The translations under genes and the position numbers were made by a program. Below the pieces are notes generated by a model. It did not search any database. It had not been told where the DNA came from and was given only the letters and a program-made list of their open reading frames with translations. From the NCBI GenBank assembly GCA_001986395.2, contig MQVO02000192.1:1-15387 (forward strand): 15,387 nt of DNA, read 5' to 3'. The DNA comes from Irpex lacteus. Its lineage: Eukaryota > Basidiomycota > Agaricomycetes > Polyporales > Irpicaceae. Shown here one piece after another: positions 1 through 6,904 of this stretch (position 1 is the stretch's first letter; the number at the start of each line of letters is the position of its first letter).

Positions 1-115
1 AACAGTACTTAATGATGAAAGTGTGGATAGAGGGATTGATCAGACAATAGGTCAATTGGATGGTCATCTTTATGATACCACTGATAAGCTTCTCCGTGAT
101 AAATTTTTATTTTAA
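1..115 (+). CDS. 3' end of an unrecognised ORF (truncated by window start)
   Basis: A frame open from base 2 runs to TAA at 113-115 and encodes 37 residues. The segment is rich in Asp, Gly, Leu and Thr and ends DKLLRDKFLF. Codon use looks like real coding sequence (gat, ggt, ctt, acc). The 5' part lies outside the window, so length and start are unknown. I do not recognise the family. Its hydrophilic, acidic character resembles the C-terminal part of the large ORF at 1062-2726, which could mean a related accessory (plasmid-like) protein, but that is only an impression. A longer plus-strand frame from 60 to 302 overlaps it out of register and has poorer composition, so I take this short frame as the real one. 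Confidence 0.5.
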   Translation, partial: TVLNDESVDRGIDQTIGQLDGHLYDTTDKLLRDKFLF

Positions 116-339
116 AAGATTTTGGATTTATTACCGGATTTCCTGTACTTGTGATTTAGTCATTAATCCTTTTTGTATTATTATTAAAAAAGGGGGGGGT
201 TTTACCTTAAATTTTGAGTTGAATGGTGGGTTGCAGCAAGAAATAATAAGGGGTAAACAAATTTATCTCAACTTAGATTGTTCCATTTTGTTCCATTCTT
301 AAAAGAGATTATTAGAATAAGTTTTTGTTATTATTTAAA
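116..339. other. spacer without a recognisable gene
   Basis: AT-rich sequence with a run of eight G at about 193-200. An ATG frame (60-302) crosses it, but it overlaps the end of the upstream ORF and has no recognisable domain. I see no tRNA or repeat here. Confidence 0.4.
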
Positions 340-431
340 CCCAAAAAACTAGGGTCGCGGTAGAAATAATCCCCAAAAAAACTAGTTAGAATTATTTATA
401 ATACCTAGTTTTTGGGGATGTTTTTTGGGGG
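340..431. repeat. nested pair of palindromic elements
   Basis: A complete palindromic element occupies 371-417: CCCC plus A-run plus ACTAG on the left, CTAG plus T-run plus GGGG on the right. It sits between an outer left arm (340-370, CCCAAAAAACTAGGGTCGCG...) and an outer right arm (420-431, TTTTTTGGGGG). This arrangement is what insertion of one copy into another would give. The outer left arm carries the GGTCGCGGTAGAA segment found, inverted, in the copy at 10377-10434. Confidence 0.75.
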
Positions 432-502
432 ATCCTTTTTTTATATTATTTCTTTTTAAGAATTAAAAAGAAAAAGAGTATGGGGCAAGGATAAAAACAA
501 GA

Positions 503-575
503 ATGGTAGAAGACTAAGTGGATTGTTACTCTTTTTGGGAAAGAGCCCTAGCGTGTTCGAGTCACGCCTACCATA
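503..575 (+). tRNA. trnP: tRNA-Pro (UGG)
   Basis: Acceptor stem ATGGTAG (503-509) pairs fully with CTACCAT (568-574), with discriminator A575. The D arm has a short stem (GAC/GTT). The anticodon stem CTCTT/AAGAG encloses loop TTTGGGA with anticodon TGG at 536-538. The variable loop is five bases, and the T stem GCGTG/CACGC encloses TTCGAGT. The CCA end is not encoded. It lies 39 bp upstream of trnN on the same strand, so the two are probably excised from one transcript. Confidence 0.93.
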
Positions 576-614
576 TACTTAAAAAAAATAAAATATTTTA
601 ACTTATAAAAATTA

Positions 615-689
615 GGGTGCCATGTCAGAGTGGTTAATGTGGAGTACTGTTAATACTTTTTTCAGAGGTTCAATTCCTCTTGGCACCTA
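615..689 (+). tRNA. trnN: tRNA-Asn (GUU)
   Basis: Acceptor GGGTGCC (615-621) pairs with GGCACCT (682-688) with one terminal G-U; the discriminator is A689. The anticodon stem GAGTA/TACTT (one G-U) encloses loop CTGTTAA with anticodon GTT. The variable loop is five bases, and the T stem AGAGG/CCTCT encloses TTCAATT. The D arm is the weak point: I cannot draw a clean four-pair D stem in 622-641. The tRNA is otherwise complete and I believe it is functional. Confidence 0.88.
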
Positions 690-896
690 TAAAAATAATA
701 CTACAATAACTAATACCATTTATCATTTTTTCCCCTTTTTATTATTAAATAAATAAAAAGGTATAAAATAAGGAGAAACACCTTCCTTATTATTAAGATG
801 AAGATGGTGGATTTGTTATTATCAAATTAGCTATACACTAAACCTCTAAACTTACTATTTAGTTAGTAAAGTAACTATAAAAAATAAATATAATAT
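690..896. other. spacer between trnN and the large ORF
   Basis: AT-rich. It holds one clear hairpin, AATAAGGA at 767-774 pairing perfectly with TCCTTATT at 784-791 across a 9-base loop, which could act in transcript processing or stability. No gene is recognised. Confidence 0.4.
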
Positions 897-1061
897 ATTT
901 TATACTATGGTACAAAGAGATTATTTGGATGGATTTACAGACTATTTGATGAGTGGCTAGTACCAAGACCACCACCAGATCCAGATTGGAAAATATGGAG
1001 ATGGGGCTCAAACTCATACGACACCAGACCTGTAAATCCAAATATATTCTCCTCAGGAAGT

Positions 1062-2726
1062 ATGGACAGATACACCGTACCCAAGATAGAATCCAATTTC
1101 AGTAAAATACCCACAACAATATATGAGTCACTTACAGGGAAGACACATACAGATAGTTGGGTACCTACATGGGTATGGTGGGTAGTTGGTGGAATTGTCT
1201 CATTTGGAGTAATATTCACAGCATTTTCAGTATACAAAGATCCATCAATCATAACAAATTTATTTCCATGGAATAGAACTCCTAATGTAAATAATAATGT
1301 TCCACAGAATGGATTAGGTGCACCTGGTGATCAACCTGATATACAAATAAATGATGCAAGAACACACAGAAACCCCATATATTGGTTATATGATGGTCTT
1401 ACAATGGTGACAGGTAACTACAGAACAGCATTGAATTGGTTCAATCCGTTCCATTGGGTATCTGGAGCAAATACATCAGATGCGTTCAATAATTTTATGC
1501 ATGATCAAACTAATCCAAATACAGTAAATCGTGCACAATTTCCATATACAATGGATAATCCTCATGATAACTGGTTTAATAGATTAAGATTAGCTGTATT
1601 TGGTGAAAGTAACAGTGAAAGATTGTTGAGAGAGACTAGGTTAAGAGAGGTTCAAGAAGCTCACGATGTATTTGTACATGGTACAGGTGTACACACTCCT
1701 GCAAAACCGAGCGGACCCTTCGATCCCTCAGCAGCATTTGAGAAAACAAGTTATTTAAAACAATCTGTAGCTGGTACTGGACACAACTCACCATTACATG
1801 CACCTTCTGTTAAAGATACACTTAAAAACTTTAGTATGGAAAATGCATTTAATGAAGCTAAAAACCCAATAAAATCTACTCCTATTGACCCTGCAAATAT
1901 TCCTGCTGATGATCAGAAAGCATGGAGTGAACATGAGTATGAAAAAGGTAAAGGTCCAGGTCCCAAAAATGATGTAAATCCAGCTGAAGGATCATCTAAT
2001 AAATCTTCTAACAATCAACCTCAATCTCCTAAATCTGATGTTAGTGATCATCAACCTCAATCTCATAAATCTGAGGTGAATGATCATCAAACAGAAGATG
2101 ATAAAGGTAAAAATGATAAAGGTAAAGATAAACAAGAGGATACAAATAAATCATCTAAACAAACTAAAGCAGATAGAGCTACAGTGAGTTTAGATGATGA
2201 AGAAGAAGAACCTCAGCGTAGACATCCAATACTTGATGCATTCCATAAAATGATTAGTAATAAGAGAGCTCTAAGAGAGCAAGCACCTACAACTATTTTT
2301 GATACTGATACTCATGATAATTCAAATATTCCCCATGAATATAAGAATGAGCATGATAAAGATTCAAAATTTAAGCCTAATATCTATAGAATAAATGATG
2401 CATATATGGAAGATAAAGATTTAGAACGTGATGTAAGAAGATATAATGAACCTAATGATGAAAATTATTGGTCAAGTGAAGGAAGTTCTTACGATCATGA
2501 TCATAATTCTAATGTAGATAAGACTCCAAAAGAGTTTAATAAATCTATTTATAATTATCATGATGAGTTTGCCAGCCCAGTTGATTTAGAATCTATTAAA
2601 AGAGATGATTCTATCTCTAAAATATTAGATGATGTGTGGGCTGATAAAACTCAAGATGATACTCCTGAAAGTAATATTAATGAGAGTAAATCATCAAATG
2701 AGGATAATGATAAATGAGATTTTTAA
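1062..2726 (+). CDS. unrecognised large mitochondrial ORF, single membrane segment and charged repetitive tail
   Basis: From the ATG at 1062 there are 551 codons to a TGA at 2715-2717. If UGA is Trp, as in code 4, three more codons follow to TAA at 2724-2726. Residues about 33-57 (WVPTWVWWVVGG...) form one Trp-rich membrane segment. Residues 105-135 are aromatic and amphipathic. From about 230 on the protein is hydrophilic, rich in Asp, Lys, Ser, Asn and His, and contains a 12-residue tandem repeat. The frame is open upstream to 894 with coding-like sequence (LFGWIYRLFDEWL, then PPPDPDW) but without an ATG. A non-AUG start such as ATT at 897 would add 55 residues, so the annotated start may be internal. 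All Trp before the end are TGG. The third-position C/G content is higher in the first 250 bp than in the tail. I do not recognise a family. A membrane-anchored protein with a disordered tail is all that can be claimed. Confidence 0.75.
2016..2087 (+). repeat. 36-bp tandem repeat, two copies, within the large ORF
   Basis: 2016-2051 and 2052-2087 are in-frame copies encoding QPQSPKSDVSDH and QPQSHKSEVNDH. They differ at a few positions, so the duplication is not recent. A shorter GKNDKGKDK repeat follows. Confidence 0.8.
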
Positions 2727-3287
2727 TATAACCCCAAATGCGAGTTAGTGTAATGGGAGTTAGAATTTGTCTATAGGAATAATTTTGTGTCTAATATAAT
2801 AAAAATATATAATTAACTATTTTTATATTGTCCTGATTTAAATCTAAAAATTTTAGATACAAAGTGGTACTAATTTCTAATTTAAATTAAATTAATTTTT
2901 GTTCCAGACATAAGTGTTAAATATTATATAATAAACTTTACTCTTCTTCTCTCCCTTTTTTCTTTAAAATAAAAGTAGGGAGACTTGCTTAATATATACC
3001 CTTAATTTAATTAAATTTCTTTTTTATAAAATTTTACCCCAAGTTAACTTGTTTTTACTTCTTAATGTATTCTATAACCTTTACTAAATAGTAATAATAT
3101 AAATAATTACCTCTTTTTGTCTTTTTGCCCTTTATCTTTTTTAATAAAAAAAAAAAATAAAAGAAATAAAATAAGAAGAAGAGGCAACGATTATTTTTAT
3201 CTCAGTTTTAGACATCTTAACTCTCTTTTAGGTTTATATCTCCATCCACAGTTTGTACTGTCGAAGGATAGATTTTTTACTTAAACT
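2727..3287. other. AT-rich spacer, no gene recognised
   Basis: About 560 bp dominated by A/T runs and polypyrimidine stretches (2935-2965, 3110-3145). I find no tRNA, no LAGLIDADG or GIY-YIG motif, and no sustained open frame on either strand. Confidence 0.5.
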
Positions 3288-3354
3288 AAAAAAAACTAGG
3301 ACCCAGCCCACAAAGTGGATTGGATTGTGGACAGAAATAATTAGTTTTTTTGGG
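3288..3354. repeat. palindromic element, variant with enlarged centre
   Basis: The left arm is an A-run plus ACTAGG (3288-3300); the right arm is TTAG plus a T-run plus GGG (3341-3354). The centre contains a second hairpin, CCACAA (3308-3313) pairing with TTGTGG (3325-3330). The copy abuts the end of a decayed minus-strand reading frame (3350-3490). Confidence 0.6.
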
Positions 3355-3490
3355 ATCTATGAGATTTTACAGTTAGCTCAGTAATTTTATAACTATAATG
3401 ATCACACTTTTCAATTTTGATGGCAATAAATCTCTTTAGTTCGTCACCAGTATGCATAAGAATTGAACAGTTTTTTGGATTATCTGAGTA
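3350..3490 (-). pseudogene. decayed minus-strand coding remnant, unrecognised
   Basis: On the minus strand a frame is open from a TAA at 3493-3491 down to the palindromic element at 3354. It encodes a plausible soluble segment including HTGDELKRFIAIKIEKCDHY. Read 5' to 3' on the minus strand it follows another frame (3693-3505) in a different register, as expected for a frameshifted gene. The family is not recognised. It ends abruptly at the palindrome. Confidence 0.35.
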
Positions 3491-3504
3491 TTAAGACAAT
3501 CCAC

Positions 3505-3693
3505 TTAGAATCTAAGAGGTCGTGGTTGGAGGATAATCAGTCTTCTAATCTTAAATATAGTCTCATCAAATACTTGTAAAGCTAAAGGGGATTGGAACCT
3601 TAAGATATGAAGGGAATAATACGATATATTTGTATAGTAATAAAGTTTACTAGAATGAGGAATCTCCGATAAAAGCAAATAAAGACAATCAAT
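3505..3693 (-). pseudogene. minus-strand short frame starting in a dispersed repeat
   Basis: This frame begins at a possible ATT start (3693-3691) inside the 30-bp dispersed repeat and reads SIDCLYL, then about 55 residues including ALQVFDETIFKIRRLIILQ, to TAA at 3507-3505. No family is recognised. The same repeat opens the same register in two other minus-strand frames (4378-4085 and 5928-5800). Confidence 0.3.
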
Positions 3694-3717
3694 ACTTTTT
3701 TAATTTAGGGGGGAGTG
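3675..3717. repeat. dispersed repeat A, copy 1
   Basis: 3675-3704 is identical over 30 nt to 4360-4389. 3686-3717 is identical over 32 nt to 5921-5952, so this copy overlaps both others. The core is CAATCAATACTTTTTTAAT, followed here by TTAGGGGGGAGTG. Confidence 0.85.
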
Positions 3718-4045
3718 TCAAGACGAGTACCATTTGCATCAATCCGAATATAATATATTTGTACTTTTATCTATATAATCGGCAGGGTATTCTCTATCAA
3801 GAATAGTATTATGTATTATTTTAGCTATATTTTTATATTCTTCGAGTTTATAGATATATTATATAATACTAGAACACAACGCCCATTTTCATGTAAGATG
3901 TTGGAATGTATTTATAATTCTTTCTACGTATGCATCAGATATATTATTATGTCTATGTATAACAGTAAAATCTTGTTTTTCATTTTCAATAACTCTTTGT
4001 ATAATTTCTAGATAACAGATAAAAGTATAGAATGGTTTATAAATC
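3700..4045 (-). pseudogene. decayed minus-strand frame reading UGA as Trp, unrecognised
   Basis: A single minus-strand register runs from 4045 to TAA at 3702-3700. It contains three UGA codons and one internal TAA. It includes convincing protein-like segments such as FTVIHRHNNISDAYVERI and ILDREYPADYIDKSTNILY. I do not recognise the family; mitochondrial-plasmid polymerase is one possibility to test. Two plus-strand readings of this DNA are weaker in composition. The half palindrome at 4049-4067 lies exactly at its upstream edge. Confidence 0.35.
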
Positions 4046-4048
4046 TAT

Positions 4049-4067
4049 CCAAAAAAAACTAGGCTCT
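4049..4067. repeat. half palindromic element (left arm only)
   Basis: CC plus A-run plus ACTAGGCTCT matches the left arm at 9614-9630, and no right arm follows. It separates two minus-strand frames (4378-4085 and 4045-3700). Confidence 0.65.
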
Positions 4068-4084
4068 TTGTTGGAAGTACTTTT

Positions 4085-4378
4085 TTAATTTATCCTTTTT
4101 ATTACCTTAACTTCTATTAAATTACTGTTATTTGATAGAAGAATAACTAATTCTAAACCCAATAATATTAATTCCTCATTAGAGAGATATAGATTGTTTT
4201 CACTACGGTACTCTAAAAATTTACATTCATTACTTATTACTCCACTTTCTAAATCTTTATTATACTTTTCTATACATACCAGTTCACTGCTGAGTACTAC
4301 CAACAACACTTCTAACACATGCACTAGAAATACTTTACTGAGACTGAGATTTTGTTGATGCAAATAAAGACAATCAAT
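4085..4378 (-). CDS. hypothetical small minus-strand ORF
   Basis: The frame runs from TTG at 4363 (92 codons), or from an ATT at 4378 inside dispersed repeat A (98 residues, beginning IDCLYLHQQN), to TAA at 4087-4085. It is rich in Leu, Val, Ser, Glu and Asn, with two hydrophobic stretches (about residues 10-30 and 65-80 from the TTG). There is no ATG start and no recognised domain. It may be a chimera: a repeat-derived 5' end fused to a gene fragment. It could equally be part of the decaying minus-strand gene that continues at 4045. Confidence 0.3.
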   Translation of the reverse strand: MDCLYLHQQNLSLSKVFLVHVLEVLLVVLSSELVCIEKYNKDLESGVISNECKFLEYRSENNLYLSNEELILLGLELVILLSNNSNLIEVKVIKRIN

Positions 4379-4389
4379 ACTTTTTTAAT
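4360..4389. repeat. dispersed repeat A, copy 2
   Basis: Identical over 30 nt to 3675-3704. It is joined directly to repeat B at 4390. Confidence 0.85.
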
Positions 4390-4424
4390 CTACTTAAAAT
4401 AAAATTAAATAAATTACACAGTCT
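4390..4424. repeat. dispersed repeat B, copy 1
   Basis: 35 nt (CTACTTAAAATAAAATTAAA...ACACAGTCT) identical to 5221-5255. It lies just beyond the downstream end of the nad4 fragment at 4455-4632. Confidence 0.85.
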
Positions 4425-4454
4425 TTCTTTCTTTTTAATCTTATTCCCCTTTCT

Positions 4455-4632
4455 CCTACTTTAATAAGTAGACCTGATGATACAAAACCATGAGCTACTG
4501 ATAATACTAAACTACCAGTTAAACCTGTGATACTATAAGAGAATATACTTAATATACATACAGCCATATGAGATAAAGAACTCTAAGCTACTATAACTAT
4601 CAGATCAGTTTGTCTTAATGTTATTATAGGTG
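4455..4632 (-). pseudogene. nad4: nad4 fragment (internal/C-terminal part), pseudogene
   Basis: Minus-strand translation gives APIITLRQTDLIVIVA, a stop, then SSLSHMAVCILSIF and LVLSVAHGFVSSGLLIKVG. This matches the conserved TLRQxDLKxIIAYSSxSHM ... LSHGLVSSALF segment of NADH dehydrogenase subunit 4, a proton-pumping membrane subunit of complex I. The conserved Tyr codon has become TAG at 4585-4583. Homology stops around 4455 and at 4632, both edges lying near repeats (repeat B at 4390-4424, an AT palindrome at 4641-4658). The residue order places this downstream of the N-terminal piece at 5602-5912 on the same strand. A functional nad4 must be elsewhere in the genome. Identification rests on motif recognition and I am confident of it. 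Confidence 0.8.
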
Positions 4633-4640
4633 CCCTAATT

Positions 4641-4658
4641 AAAATTTAATTAAATTTT
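4641..4658. repeat. 18-bp perfect AT palindrome
   Basis: AAAATTTAATTAAATTTT. A 23-bp variant with an inserted TAATT occurs at 9635-9657, with flanks TAATT and AATAA shared, so the two are related copies rather than chance. Confidence 0.6.
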
Positions 4659-4925
4659 AATAACCCCTACCAAAATAATTAAATAATTTATTAAGCCACT
4701 AGCCACTAAAGTGGAGTGGAGAGTGATTACAATAAACTATTATTCTTTTGAAGAGTTAAATAAATAGAGTAGGGAAAAGAGTTAAATAATTATAAAAATA
4801 TTATTCTAAGATTATTTATTATTAATCGCTAGCTCCCTTTAAATTCTTTAACTTTACTCATCTTTGAGAGAACAAACATTAATTTATTTTAATTGTTTAA
4901 TTAAATTTATTCTTATTCTAACAAT
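4659..4925. other. AT-rich spacer, no gene recognised
   Basis: About 270 bp. It contains GCCACTAGCCACT/AGTGGAGTGG at about 4696-4720, a small inverted repeat using the AGCCAC motif seen also at 9360-9382. I see no gene. Confidence 0.4.
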
Positions 4926-4973
4926 CCCCCAAAAAACTAATTAGAATGAATTCTAATTCCTAGTGTTTTTGGG
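4926..4973. repeat. palindromic element
   Basis: CCCCC plus A-run plus CTAATTAGAAT on the left, ATTCTAATTCCTAG plus TGTTTTTGGG on the right. It is a near-complete copy with a GAATTC-containing centre. Confidence 0.8.
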
Positions 4974-4999
4974 ACTCTGATTCTTTAGTTATTATTTGT

Positions 5000-5086
5000 A
5001 AGTTAATTGGAGGGAGGACACAAGGGGGAATCCCTCTAGTACTAATCTTAACTCTTTGGAACCCAAGTTAATTGGAGGGAGGACAC
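5000..5086. repeat. 22-bp direct repeat pair
   Basis: AAGTTAATTGGAGGGAGGAC plus AC occurs at 5000-5021 and again at 5065-5086, 43 bp apart. It is purine-rich and of unknown role. Such pairs can be products of slippage or repeat-mediated rearrangement. Confidence 0.75.
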
Positions 5087-5220
5087 TCAGTTAAATAAAT
5101 AGAGTATTTATTATCCTTTAGGTTAAAGAGAATTAGAATAAATAATAAGATAGCTATTTACTTAGTCTATCCATATTCCACAAAGGGTATTAGTTAGAAT
5201 TATATTGTTAAATAGACCCT

Positions 5221-5255
5221 CTACTTAAAATAAAATTAAATAAATTACACAGTCT
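5221..5255. repeat. dispersed repeat B, copy 2
   Basis: 35 nt identical to 4390-4424. A 15-nt part (TACTTAAAATAAAAT) recurs at 5599-5613, at the junction between the LAGLIDADG and nad4 fragments. Confidence 0.85.
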
Positions 5256-5267
5256 GTACCCTAAAAT

Positions 5268-5288
5268 AATTCTAACTAGTTTTTTTGG
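5268..5288. repeat. half palindromic element (right arm only)
   Basis: AATTCTAACTAG plus T-run plus GG, with no left arm. The LAGLIDADG homology begins within its last bases (TGG for Trp at 5286-5288), so the element sits exactly at the breakpoint of the gene fragment. Confidence 0.65.
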
Positions 5289-5605
5289 ATGGTAGTAGGA
5301 TTTACTATTGCTGAAGGATCCTTCCATATTAAGTCCAACGGTGATTTCTGTTTTAGTCTGAAGCAACGTCCACATCTAGTACTGTTTGAAGCACTGCGGC
5401 TACTATTTAACACTCGTGTAAAGATTCACACATCAGATGGTTATAATACTTTGGTTATGACTTCACTACGGGATCTGACAACAGTGGTTACTTTCTTCTA
5501 TTCTCCGGGCTTCACCCTCTGACAGGACTGAAGCTTCACAGCTACATGCGGTGGATCGAACAAATGAAGGTAATTATTAATAAAAAGAATAGGGGAGGTA
5601 CTTAA
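5286..5605 (+). pseudogene. LAGLIDADG homing endonuclease C-terminal fragment, frameshifted
   Basis: The first frame (5286 to about 5509) reads WMVVGFTIAEGSFHIKSN, a second LAGLIDADG-type motif with the family's usual GFT-AEGSF sequence, then SLKQRPHLVLFEALRLLF and a KIHTSDGYNTLVMTSLRDL segment. Near 5506-5510 (CCGGGC) the register shifts by one base. The continuation in the next frame (5510-5605) reads LHPLTGLKLHSYMRWIEQMK, typical of the domain's C-terminal helices, to TAA at 5603-5605. The N-terminal domain is missing and begins at a half palindrome. These proteins cut DNA at intron-insertion sites and normally lie in group I introns. Here no intron surrounds it. Its codon use is more GC-rich than the neighbourhood, which suggests fairly recent arrival from an intron elsewhere. 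The next gene fragment (nad4) is on the opposite strand. Confidence 0.8.
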
Positions 5606-5928
5606 AATAAAATATCAAAAAGAAGAATATCTAGCACTACAAATATAGCAATTATAAATGCAGGTACATTATGATATACATTATTCCAACTAGCTAGTAC
5701 ATAGATAGGCGTTATAAAGGTAGTAAGTATAACTATGTATAGATTAATGGCTCCATATGTAGATGACAATAAGGTAACATAATCCTCTACTGCTTTATAT
5801 TAACTTAAAGAAATATAGAAGGAATACCATATCTGTAGTGATAGAATTAATACTACTGTAGAGATAGTTAGGGTAATATAATTAGCATAGACCTTCACAA
5901 CTATAAAGCTTTCCCCCCTTCAATCAAT
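5602..5928 (-). pseudogene. nad4: nad4 fragment (N-terminal part), pseudogene
   Basis: The minus-strand frame reads KVYANYITLTISTVVLILSL and QIWYSFYISLS, a stop (TAA at 5802-5800), then YKAVEDYVTLLSSTYGAINL, LYIVILTTFITPIYVLASWN and IAIFVVLDILLFDILF, to TAA at 5604-5602. The LTTFITPIxxLASW and VLDLLLFYxFF signatures are those of the N-terminal third of NAD4. Homology ends in a piece of repeat B (5599-5613), next to the opposite-strand LAGLIDADG fragment. Upstream the register continues through a UGA into dispersed repeat A, where an ATT at 5928-5926 could start it. Together with 4455-4632 this is a colinear nad4 copy whose middle (roughly 170 codons) has been lost or replaced. Confidence 0.78.
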
Positions 5929-5952
5929 ACTTTTTTAATTTAGGGGGGAGTG
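5921..5952. repeat. dispersed repeat A, copy 3
   Basis: 32 nt identical to 3686-3717. It lies immediately upstream (minus strand) of the N-terminal nad4 fragment. Confidence 0.85.
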
Positions 5953-6189
5953 GTTACTATGGATACCAAATCTGGAAGAAATTTGTGTACATACAGAATC
6001 AATAAACAATCTGCCTCTCGGCTCCTGGTACTCTTTGAAGTCCCACACTTCGTCGGGGAGCTGTTAAATTTAAGCCGAATTTTAATAGATAACCCAAATA
6101 AAAATAAATTAATAAAACAAAAAACTTTTTTTAATAATAAAAGAATCGATGACAATATAGTTAACATCAAATAGTATTTTAAAGGAGTT
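5953..6189. other. spacer upstream of rnl with open frames on both strands
   Basis: A plus-strand frame (GTG 5950 or ATG 5959 to TAG 6172-6174, about 71-74 residues, containing ASRLLVLFEVPHFVGELLNL) and an overlapping minus-strand frame both exist. Neither has a recognised domain and I cannot choose between them. The 5990-6080 part is GC-richer than its surroundings and may be another gene remnant. Confidence 0.25.
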
Positions 6190-6904
6190 ATTTAAGGATA
6201 ACTAGCAAATTTATAAAAAAGGAGGTATAAAACCAAAAGCCACTGTCCAATATCCTCTATCCTCTATCATCTTTAGGGGGGAGAGGGGCTGGACGGAATA
6301 AATAAAGTGGCGATCCTAAGGGAAACCTTTATATTTAAACTTCCTGAAGTAAACCATTTCAGTAAGGAAAGGAAAGGAAATCAACCGAGACTCCGAGAGT
6401 AATGGTGAGTGAAATCGGATTAGCCTAAAAGATAATTTTTTACAATTAAAGTAATAATAAAAATATTTTATAGTATTTATCTTATGTACCTTTTTATTTA
6501 TTTAATAATAAAAAAAAAAGGGAAGAAATATTAAATAAATAAGTATGAATAAAGTAACCAAAGAAGGTGAAAGTCCTGTGTAATTAAAAAAATTATCGAA
6601 TATTAAATTAATATTCTAATAAAAATATAAAGTACGATGAGAGTTAACTTGTCGGAATATAGGGGAACCATCCTCTAAGGCTAAGTATTATAAATTTAGC
6701 GATAGTGAAAAGTACTGTGAAGGAAAAGTTGAAAAAGTAATGTTATAGACATTGTGAAATAGTCTTGAATTAGTAACTCTATAAGCAGTCGAAGTTTTTT
6801 AAAATGACGGCGTACCTTTTGCATAATGGGTCAGCAAGTTAATGGGAGTAGCAAGGTTAAAAGCCCTAGCGAAAGCGACTGGACATAAAATTTAATTAGT
6901 AAAA

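Noticed and set aside
60..302. Plus-strand frame of 80 codons
   Set aside because: It overlaps the more convincing ORF end at 1-115 out of register, crosses a poly-G run, and has no recognisable composition or motif.
859..1252. Two minus-strand frames (859-1041 and 935-1252)
   Set aside because: They lie opposite the N-terminal part of the large plus-strand ORF and its open upstream extension, so they read as shadows.
3361..3434. Possible tRNA with a 7-bp acceptor (GAGATTT/AAATCTC)
   Set aside because: No anticodon arm with U33 and no T arm can be drawn; the DNA is better explained as minus-strand coding remnant.
3478..3538. tRNA-like segment with GATTATC/GATAATC ends
   Set aside because: The middle does not fold into D, anticodon and T arms on either strand, and a protein-like minus-strand frame covers it. 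A 13-nt inverted match to the tRNA-Pro D arm is probably chance.
3811..4011. Plus-strand frame of 66 codons
   Set aside because: Composition is Phe/Tyr/Ile-rich as expected from A/T runs, while the minus strand gives a much more protein-like translation.
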